A stretch of DNA of 64,000 nucleotides. It comes from Leucobacter sp. Ag1. GTDB taxonomy: Bacteria > Actinomycetota > Actinomycetes > Actinomycetales > Microbacteriaceae. Both the position numbers and the translations under genes were made by a program. Positions 58,510 to 64,000 of the stretch are shown piece after piece. The stretch covers positions 1 through 64,000 of the forward strand of contig NZ_LAYO01000095.1 in the NCBI RefSeq assembly GCF_000980875.1, written 5' to 3'. Positions within the stretch are counted from its first letter, which is position 1. Each line of letters starts with the position of its first letter. The notes under the pieces are model-generated. The model was not told the DNA's origin and did no database searches. It was given only the letters and a program-made list of their open reading frames with translations.

Positions 58510-59010
58510 ATGAACGAGAGCCAGTCGAGCGGCGCCGTCGCCACGGGGATCGCCCTGATCCTCGCCCCGGTCATCGCGCTCGTCATCAAGGCCGCGGTGT
58601 TCCCGGGGTGGATGCTGTTCATCATCGTCATGGCGTCGATCCCGCTGCTGCTGGGATACGCGCTGCAGATCGTCATCGCCGCGAACGGCATGCTGCGAAC
58701 GCGGGGCGTGTTCCACACGGCGCCGGGCCGGCAGCGCGGGATCGCCGCGGCGTGGACCACGTCGACCGGAATCCTGCTCGTCGGGGTATTCCTCGTCGAC
58801 GGCGGGGACGACGGCATCTACGGGTCGGCGTTCACCGAGCTGCTCGGCACGTCCTCGACGTCCGGCGGCGAGCAGCTGTCGACCCTGCTCATGCTCGCCT
58901 CGGCCCTGCTCTGGATCGGCGGCTGGCTGTGGCTCGTCGTCGAGTGGATCGTGCTGCTGGCTCAGCGGCGACGAGCGAACGGGATGAGCCGAGGAGTGCG
59001 ATCGACGTAG
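58510..59010 (+). CDS. Membrane protein of unknown function
   Basis: A 166-residue protein with about four hydrophobic helices (GIALILAPVIALVIKAAVF, LFIIVMASIPLLLGYALQIVIA, GILLVGVFLV, LWIGGWLWLVVEWIVLLAQ). No conserved catalytic motifs. ATG 58510 is chosen over the ATG at 58474, which sits beside the palindrome. Its last 49 bases overlap the end of the DUF1295 gene on the other strand. Confidence 0.65.
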   Translation: MNESQSSGAVATGIALILAPVIALVIKAAVFPGWMLFIIVMASIPLLLGYALQIVIAANGMLRTRGVFHTAPGRQRGIAAAWTTSTGILLVGVFLVDGGDDGIYGSAFTELLGTSSTSGGEQLSTLLMLASALLWIGGWLWLVVEWIVLLAQRRRANGMSRGVRST

Positions 59011-59837
59011 GCCCGGTACTCCGGATCATCGCCCCACTTCCGCTCGGCCTTGGCCTCGAGCAACGGGATCCCGCTCACTCGGGTGAGCAGCAGGATCACG
59101 AAGAGCGGCGAGAGCAGCGCGATCCACTGCCAGCCGCGGAGCGCCGGCGCCGCGGCGACGAGCACCCCGCTCCACAGCAGGATCTCGCCCAGGTAGTTCG
59201 GGTGTCGCACGACCGACCACAGACCCGAGCGGATGAAGCGTCCCTCGTTGACGGGATCCCGCTTGAAGCGGGACTTCTGCAGATCGGCGACCACCTCGAT
59301 GGTGAAGCCCACCGCCCAGATCACGAGCCCGGCCCACAGCATCCCGTCCGCGCTCGCACCGACGCCCGAGGTGATCGCGATCCAGGCCGCCGCCGCGGTG
59401 AGGCTGACCCAGAGTCCCTGGATGCTCCAGACCGAGAGGAACCGCACCGGATCGCCGATGATGTCCGCGAAGCGGTCGTCCCCGCCCGAACGGATATTGC
59501 GAACCAGGAGGAACGAGCCGAGCCGGAGCGCCCAGACGATCACCATGACGCCCAGGACGATCCCGCGCGTTCCCGTGCCGGGTGCGAGCAGCAGGAGCAG
59601 CGCGGTCACCACGATGTAGGTGAGGCTGCCCGTGGCGTCGAAGTAGCGGTCCGTGCGCCCGAGCGCCGCGGGGATGAAGGCGATCCACTGCACGGCGAAC
59701 GCCAGGAGCACGGCGAGCGCGAACAGTGGGAAGCCGCCGAGCGCCGCACCGTGCTGGCTGCCGCCGAACGCCAGCAGCGCCCCCAGCACGATGCTCGCCG
59801 AGATGAGCGCGATCGAGCGACCTCGAGACTGCTGCAT
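58962..59837 (-). CDS. DUF1295 (steroid 5-alpha-reductase-like) membrane protein
   Basis: A 291-residue membrane protein. The C-terminal half carries the DUF1295/ICMT-like motif: LQKSRFKRDPVNEGRFIRSGLWSVVRHPNYLGEILLWSGV. VRHPNYLGE is the conserved NADPH- or SAM-binding site of steroid reductase-like proteins. LIPFARRR ends it. The ATG at 59837 is two bases beyond the stop of the upstream acyl-CoA ligase, so the two are co-transcribed. A role in lipid or isoprenoid reduction or methylation is likely. The substrate is unknown. Confidence 0.87.
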   Translation of the reverse strand: MQQSRGRSIALISASIVLGALLAFGGSQHGAALGGFPLFALAVLLAFAVQWIAFIPAALGRTDRYFDATGSLTYIVVTALLLLLAPGTGTRGIVLGVMVIVWALRLGSFLLVRNIRSGGDDRFADIIGDPVRFLSVWSIQGLWVSLTAAAAWIAITSGVGASADGMLWAGLVIWAVGFTIEVVADLQKSRFKRDPVNEGRFIRSGLWSVVRHPNYLGEILLWSGVLVAAAPALRGWQWIALLSPLFVILLLTRVSGIPLLEAKAERKWGDDPEYRAYVDRTPRLIPFARRR

Positions 59838-59839
59838 GT

Positions 59840-61795
59840 TCAGTTCCCTTTCCGGATGGTGTCCCGTCGACGCGGGGATGCTGCTGAGGAATAGAGCTCG
59901 TCGATCAGGGGCATCCCCGCTTTGAGGAGCGCGCCGCGCCTCAGTTTCATGGTCGGCGTGACGAAGCGTTCCGGCTGCTCGACGGGGAGCACGATCGCCC
60001 GCCAGTGCTGCGCGCGATCGCCGGGCGATCGCGTCGCGTTGGCCAGCGCGACCGTCCGCTCGATCTCGTCGTGCACGACGGAACCGGCTGCGAGGTCGAG
60101 GATCCCGAGCTCGGTCCCGGTGGGTTCTGGCAGCGCATGGGGCGTGGAGGCGAGCGCCTCCGCGTCTACGACGACGATCCCGGTGAGGTAGGGCCGGTCG
60201 GTGCCGACGAGCATCGCGTGCGCCACCCAGGGGTGCGCTTCCACCGCCTGCTCCCAGGTCTCGGGCGATACGGTCCGGCCGGTCGACGTGATGATCACGT
60301 TCTTCGCGCGGCCGAGCAGCGTCAGCGCGCCGTCCTCGTCGAGCGCACCCAGGTCGCCGGTGCGGAAGTAGCCGTCGACGAACGCGGCGGCGGTGTGCTC
60401 GGGATTCCGGTATCCGGCGAACACGCCGACCCCTCGAGCCAGCACCTCACCGCCGGGGCCGATCGCGACGCTGTTGCCGGGGAGCGGACGCCCGACCGAA
60501 CCGGCACGGAGTTCTCCCGGCCGCCCACCCACGAGCGGAGCCGTGGTCTCGGTCAGTCCGTACCCTTCGATGACGGGAACGCCGATCCCTCGGAAGAAGA
60601 GGGAGAGTTCCGGGTGCAACGTCGCCGCGCCCGAGAGGAGGTATTCGAGGCGCCCACCCATCACCGCCCGCAGCCGGCCGAAGAAGAGCCGATCGAAAAG
60701 CGCGTGTCTGACCCGCAGAGCACGGCCGCTCCGCACGCCGGGGTCCCGGTCGCGTTCCTCGAGGTGCGCGCCCCACTCGACGGCGGTGCGCGCCGCGGCG
60801 CTCCAAACGCCGCTCAGGTGCTTCTCACGCGCCGAGGTCTCGGCCGCCGCCTGGATCTTCTCGAGCACGCGCGGCACGACGACGAGGAAAGTGGGCCGCA
60901 GCACCCGGAGCGCCGCGACGACGTCCTTCGGGTTCGACAGGTGGGCGACCCGCATGCCCTCGGAGACGCAGATGAGCTGCAGGGCTCGTCCCAGCACGTG
61001 CGTGAGCGGCAGGAACAGGATCGTGTTGCCGGTCTCGCGCACCACCTCCCGGTAGGCGGCCGCGGTGTTCAGCACCTGACCGGCCAGGTTGCGATGCGTG
61101 ATGAGCGCGCCCTTCGGCTCCCCCGTCGTGCCCGAGGTGTAGACGACCGTCGCCACGTCGTCCAGGGTCGCGCCGCGTCGCCGGTGCTCCAGTTCGTCGT
61201 CGGACACGTCGAAGCCGCCGCGAACGAGCTCGCCGATGCCCTGCGCTCGAGACGGATCGGATGCGTCGGGCGTCTGGATGTCGTCCGCGTCATCCAGCGT
61301 CCAGACCCTGATCGAGAGGTCGGCGCGGTCCGCCGCGGCAATCACCCGCTCCCCGAGCGCACCGTCGCCGACGAACGCGGCCGCCGGGCGCATATCGGTG
61401 AGCACCGCCTCGATGTGCGCATCGACGGAGGTCTCGTAGATCGGGACCACGACCGCGCCGACGAAGAGGACCGCGAAGTCGGCGACCGCCCACCGGTACT
61501 GCGTCGGGGCCGCGATCAGCACGGCGTCCCCGTGCTCCACACCGGTCGCGATGAGCCCCTTTGCCCACGCCGACACCTGCTCGACGAACTCCCGGGTCGT
61601 GATCGGCTTCCAGTCGCCTGCTCGTTCTCCGGAGGCGGCGGGGGTTTCGAACGCCACGTGGTCGGGCGCGTCCCGCAATCGCTGCATCACGAGATCGGTG
61701 ACGTTGCTGAGATGCGACAGATCGACGAGCGACGGCGAGGTCGAAACGGCCTCGATCGGGTTCGAGCCCACGGGATCATCTGCGGCAGGTGGCAT
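59840..61795 (-). CDS. Long-chain fatty-acid-CoA ligase-like AMP-binding protein
   Basis: A 651-residue ANL-superfamily ligase. The ATP motif is TVVYTSGTTGEPKGALITHRN, and the others are VIEGYGLTETTAPL (A5-like) and YFRTGDLGALDEDGALTLLGRAKNVI (A7/A8). The layout and length match long-chain acyl-CoA synthetases of the FAA/FadD15 type, which form acyl-CoA from fatty acid, ATP and CoA. ATG 61795 follows GGAG by six bases. On the minus strand a TACACT -10 lies about 35 bases upstream, with a GTTTAGTAAAAC palindrome beside it. It precedes the DUF1295 gene in one unit. Confidence 0.92.
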   Translation of the reverse strand: MPPAADDPVGSNPIEAVSTSPSLVDLSHLSNVTDLVMQRLRDAPDHVAFETPAASGERAGDWKPITTREFVEQVSAWAKGLIATGVEHGDAVLIAAPTQYRWAVADFAVLFVGAVVVPIYETSVDAHIEAVLTDMRPAAAFVGDGALGERVIAAADRADLSIRVWTLDDADDIQTPDASDPSRAQGIGELVRGGFDVSDDELEHRRRGATLDDVATVVYTSGTTGEPKGALITHRNLAGQVLNTAAAYREVVRETGNTILFLPLTHVLGRALQLICVSEGMRVAHLSNPKDVVAALRVLRPTFLVVVPRVLEKIQAAAETSAREKHLSGVWSAAARTAVEWGAHLEERDRDPGVRSGRALRVRHALFDRLFFGRLRAVMGGRLEYLLSGAATLHPELSLFFRGIGVPVIEGYGLTETTAPLVGGRPGELRAGSVGRPLPGNSVAIGPGGEVLARGVGVFAGYRNPEHTAAAFVDGYFRTGDLGALDEDGALTLLGRAKNVIITSTGRTVSPETWEQAVEAHPWVAHAMLVGTDRPYLTGIVVVDAEALASTPHALPEPTGTELGILDLAAGSVVHDEIERTVALANATRSPGDRAQHWRAIVLPVEQPERFVTPTMKLRRGALLKAGMPLIDELYSSAASPRRRDTIRKGN

Positions 61796-62111
61796 CTCGG
61801 TCTCCGATCCAAGTTTTACTAAACCAGAGTGTACATTACGCCAGGCATACGAAATAGTCCTCCTTCGAGAGCTCGCTCGGGGCACGCCGGACCGCGACGG
61901 CAGGGCCGCAGCGGGCCCATAGCCGGGCCGACGGCCGCAGAAACCATCACCGTGAAAGGATGCTGCACACCACCGGACCCGAAGTCCGCCAATGGTGCAG
62001 GAGCTGTCACCGGAGCGCACGCGCACTCGACGGGATACAGATTCGCGCGATACCGCAGGGTTCAGCGCGGAGGAACCGCTCGGAACCGAGCGATCGCAAG
62101 AACTGCGTGAG
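61796..62111. other. Non-coding gap upstream of the ligase
   Basis: This stretch holds the leftward ligase promoter (TGTACACT near 61831 and an A/T palindrome at about 61811-61822). I see no gene in the rest. Short ORFs in it lack a ribosome-binding site and typical codon usage. Confidence 0.5.
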
Positions 62112-62154
62112 AATACAAAAGAACCCCCACCATGTAGAAGCTAGGTGGGGGTTC
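62112..62154 (-). terminator. Rho-independent terminator of the tRNA operon
   Basis: On the minus strand GAACCCCCACC and GGTGGGGGTTC form an 11-bp stem, followed by TTTTGTATTC. It lies 24 bases past tRNA-Phe. Confidence 0.88.
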
Positions 62155-62178
62155 GGAGCGGGCGTAATACTCCCGCAG

Positions 62179-62251
62179 TGGCTCCGACGGGCGTCGATCC
62201 CGTGACCTCACGATTTTCAGTCGTGCGCTCTACCAACTGAGCTACAGAGCC
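62179..62251 (-). tRNA. tRNA-Phe (GAA)
   Basis: A 73-base cloverleaf on the minus strand. The acceptor stem GGCTCTG pairs with CGGAGCC, the anticodon loop CTGAAAA gives GAA, and the T-arm has GATCGAC. CCA is not encoded. It is the last tRNA of the Glu-Asp-Phe operon. Confidence 0.95.
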
Positions 62252-62280
62252 GAACGATCACATGGCGATCGCCGGAGATG

Positions 62281-62310
62281 AAGAAACCCTTCCAAGGGAA
62301 GGGTTCTTCA
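62281..62310. other. Hairpin between tRNA-Asp and tRNA-Phe
   Basis: GAAGAAACCCTTCC and GAAGGGTTCTTC pair around AAGG with one A bulged. It lies in the transcribed spacer between the two tRNAs and is probably a processing or partial termination signal. Confidence 0.6.
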
Positions 62311-62317
62311 TCATGGC

Positions 62318-62391
62318 GACCCTGACGGGACTTGAACCCGCGACCTCCGCCGTGACAGGGCGGCGCGCTAACCAACTGCGCCACAGGGCCA
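62318..62391 (-). tRNA. tRNA-Asp (GTC)
   Basis: A 74-base cloverleaf: GGCCCTG acceptor pairing with CAGGGTC, anticodon stem CCGCC/GGCGG with loop CTGTCAC (anticodon GTC), and T-loop TTCAAGT. CCA is not encoded. Confidence 0.95.
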
Positions 62392-62420
62392 TGGTGTATT
62401 CAATTGTAGTTTGGTGCTAG

Positions 62421-62493
62421 TGACCCCAACGGGATTCGAACCCGTGCTGCCGCCGTGAAAGGGCGGTGTCCTAGGCCGCTAAACGATGGGGCC
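62421..62493 (-). tRNA. tRNA-Glu (TTC)
   Basis: A 73-base cloverleaf: GGCCCCA acceptor pairing with TGGGGTC, anticodon loop CTTTCAC (anticodon TTC) and T-loop TTCGAAT. It is the first tRNA of the operon, with a promoter about 35 bases upstream. Confidence 0.95.
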
Positions 62494-62527
62494 GAGAGGC
62501 TTTCGCCTCACTGGCTACCGAGTAGAT

Positions 62528-62557
62528 ATCTTATGCAGGGTTCGGCCGTCGATGCAA
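62528..62557 (-). promoter_or_regulatory. Promoter of the tRNA operon
   Basis: On the minus strand TTGCAT (62557-62552) and TAAGAT (62533-62528) are spaced by 18 bases, a good sigma-70-type promoter. It stands upstream of tRNA-Glu, and the predicted start is about 62520. Confidence 0.7.
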
Positions 62558-62661
62558 ATCGGGCCCCCTTCGGCCGGGATCCCTGGCGTGTCGCGGCTCT
62601 ATGACTGGGATCGCGCCGTTCGGACTCAGCCGTGTCCAGAGCGCCCCTCCCCCGCCGCAGC

Positions 62662-62696
62662 GGAACGCCCCGGGCGGAAGGAGCCCGGGGCGTTCC
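62662..62696 (-). terminator. Distal hairpin downstream of the surface-protein gene
   Basis: GGAACGCCCCGGGC and GCCCGGGGCGTTCC are exact reverse complements around a seven-base loop. It lies 107 bases past the DUF11 protein stop and is the second of two such hairpins. Confidence 0.7.
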
Positions 62697-62742
62697 AGTC
62701 GGGAAATCTCAATCAGGAGGGGAAGCCGAGGCCCCGGGAGCT

Positions 62743-62766
62743 CCGGGGCACCTCACGGTGCCCCGG
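62743..62766 (-). terminator. Proximal hairpin downstream of the surface-protein gene
   Basis: CCGGGGCACC and GGTGCCCCGG pair perfectly around TCAC. It lies 37 bases past the stop of the gene ending at 62803. The two hairpins in tandem probably block read-through into the tRNA operon. Confidence 0.65.
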
Positions 62767-62802
62767 GCGCCCCAGGTGCCCCCAGCGGCCCCAGGAGCCC
62801 GC

Positions 62803-64000
62803 TCAGCGCTCCTGCGAGCGACGGCGCAGGGCGGAGGCCCAGCAGAGCGCCAGCAGGCCGGAGAGGGCCAGCAGCGACTCCAGCGCGACCAGCGCCCCGT
62901 TCGAGTCGCCACCCGTCACTGCGAGCCCGCTCTCGGGCGTCGACGCCACCACCGTCGTGTGCACCGCCGTGGTCACCGGCGGGGTCGTCGCCTTCGGCGG
63001 CGTCGTGGTCGGCGGCGTCGTCGTGGGCGGCGTGGTCCGCGGCGTCGTCTTCACCGGCGTCGTCGCCGAGGAGCAGTCGTTCCCCGGGTTCGAGTCGACC
63101 GCCGCTGCCGCGGGCGAGGCCAGCAGCGTCGACGGGGCGGAGGCGAAGGCGAGTTCCGGCATCGGAACCTCCTCGGTCGGCGCCGGATCACCGGCCACGC
63201 AGGCCGTGTTGGTCAGCGTCGCCGAGTCGGAGGACAGTGAGTCGACCGTCACGTCGAACACCAGCGTCGCACTGTCGCCCGAACCGAAGGTCCCGCCGAA
63301 CGATGCCGATACCGATCCGCCGCTCCCGCTGAGGCTCCAGCCGGAGGCCGTGCTCACCGTCGAGGCGAACGAGAGTCCGGCGGGCAGCGAGTCCGTCACG
63401 GTGACGTTCGACGCCGCAGCCGGACCGTTGTTCGTCACGACGAGCGTGTACTCGATGGTGTCGCCCACCTGCACGCCGCCCTCGGGAGCCGAGGCCGTCT
63501 TGACGATCCCCAGGTCGAAGGGCTCGGGCTTCGGGCACTCGGCGACGGTGATCGTCGCCGTGTCCGCCGGGCTCATCGCCGGGCCGCCCGCGAGGGCCAG
63601 CTCCACCGTGTAGCTCTCGGCCGTGTCGACGTAGAGCGTCCGGGTCGCCGAGCTCCCGCCCGCCACGAAGGTGTCGGTCGAGATCGCGCCGCCCGAATCG
63701 CTGAGGTTCAGCGCGTAGCTCGTGCCGGCCTGCAGGTCGCCCATCGTGACCGTGATGGCTCGGATCCCGTCGTTCTCCTCCGAGTCCGGAGCCGGGCACT
63801 CGGAGACCGAGAGCTGGATGGTCGGCCGATCCGGGCAGGGCGCCAGCTGCACCGTGAACGGCACCGCCGAGGCTTCGTGCGTCGTATCGACGAGGCTCGC
63901 CGTGTAGCTCCCGGCGCCCGTCAGCGGAACCGAGAGCGTCTTGCTCGTCGCGGTCGCGGTGAACGTGTCGCTCCAGGGTCCGCCGCTCGGTCGCGTGACC
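62803..64000 (-). CDS. Surface protein with DUF11 domain and LAVTG sorting signal (partial)
   Basis: The 3' part (398 residues) of a large wall protein whose start lies beyond the right edge; the frame is open to base 64000. Beta-rich modules (e.g. TIQLSVSECPAPDSEENDGIRAITVTMGDLQAGTSYALNL, shown in part) precede a DUF11 domain with LGIVKTASAPEGGVQVGD, YTLVVTNNGPAAASNVTVTD and LPAGLSF. A Thr/Pro tract (about TTPPTTTPPTTTPP) is the wall spanner. The C-terminus has LAVTGG, a hydrophobic helix and RRRSQER. LAVTG is an LAXTG-type motif for class E sortase, not the usual LPXTG. It is presumably a covalently anchored adhesin or stalk protein. Confidence 0.85.
   Translation of the reverse strand, partial: VTRPSGGPWSDTFTATATSKTLSVPLTGAGSYTASLVDTTHEASAVPFTVQLAPCPDRPTIQLSVSECPAPDSEENDGIRAITVTMGDLQAGTSYALNLSDSGGAISTDTFVAGGSSATRTLYVDTAESYTVELALAGGPAMSPADTATITVAECPKPEPFDLGIVKTASAPEGGVQVGDTIEYTLVVTNNGPAAASNVTVTDSLPAGLSFASTVSTASGWSLSGSGGSVSASFGGTFGSGDSATLVFDVTVDSLSSDSATLTNTACVAGDPAPTEEVPMPELAFASAPSTLLASPAAAAVDSNPGNDCSSATTPVKTTPRTTPPTTTPPTTTPPKATTPPVTTAVHTTVVASTPESGLAVTGGDSNGALVALESLLALSGLLALCWASALRRRSQER

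Noticed and set aside
61829-62205. Two plus-strand ORFs of 81-93 codons between the ligase and the tRNAs
   Set aside because: No ribosome-binding site, no recognisable domain and one runs into tRNA-Phe; treated as non-coding.
62179-62493. tRNA-linked integration site
   Set aside because: No partial tRNA duplicate or integrase gene exists in the window.

Overview
The window is about 70% G+C, and its coding is dense, with many 4-base ATGA/GTGA start-stop overlaps. Several genes point to a high-GC actinobacterium: a wall-binding CWB2 repeat surface protein, an LAXTG-type sorting signal, a TIGR03083-type (mycothiol-era) protein and a complete mevalonate operon with a type II IPP isomerase. Within that group Microbacteriaceae (Leucobacter-like) fits best. 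The genus is a guess; no rRNA or marker gene is present.

Layout. 0-8.7 kb: an M23 wall hydrolase, then an amino-sugar or chito-oligosaccharide unit (ROK repressor, lipoprotein binding protein, two permeases, a GH3 beta-N-acetylhexosaminidase-like gene broken by a one-base frameshift, a ROK sugar kinase). 8.8-28.3 kb: ordinary housekeeping and accessory genes: PPK2, flavin reductase, VOC/AraC unit, phosphodiesterase-like EEP protein, MFS pump with its divergent ArsR-type regulator, a large CWB2 surface protein, alpha/beta hydrolase, GNATs, an arginase-fold protein, TMEM175 channel, Na+/H+ antiporter, GMC oxidoreductase and an SDR.

28.3-38.6 kb is a coherent sulfate-ester module. A formylglycine-generating enzyme and TetR regulator run left. 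A NitT/TauT-type ABC transporter and a leaderless-looking (no signal peptide) CxPxR sulfatase run right. A perfect 24-bp palindrome lies between them. An amidohydrolase and an SDR follow. 38.7-45.4 kb: a branched-chain-amino-acid-type ABC operon with a natural LivM-LivG fusion, headed by a MoaF-like protein and an AraC regulator.

45.6-47.8 kb: a MarR/AlkD-like pair flanked by 70-bp direct repeats, plus small ORFs. 47.9-50.2 kb: an MmgE/PrpD enzyme paired with a ComA (phosphosulfolactate synthase)-family protein behind a strong promoter whose -35 lies in a near-perfect 26-bp palindrome. 50.4-56.9 kb: all six mevalonate-pathway genes from acetoacetyl-CoA to IPP/DMAPP. 57-61.8 kb: MarR regulator with twin operators, small proteins, DUF1295 protein, fatty-acyl-CoA ligase. 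62.2-62.5 kb: tRNA-Glu, -Asp and -Phe in one minus-strand operon. The right edge cuts a DUF11/LAVTG surface protein.

A family of hairpin repeats built on GTCATCCTGCGCGAG occurs at two places (4.2 kb and 38.6 kb). Two genes carry single-base losses in G/C runs, which may be assembly errors. The parts least explained by known systems are the MmgE/PrpD-ComA pair, the sulfatase/FGE/TauT regulon and the MoaF-Liv operon.
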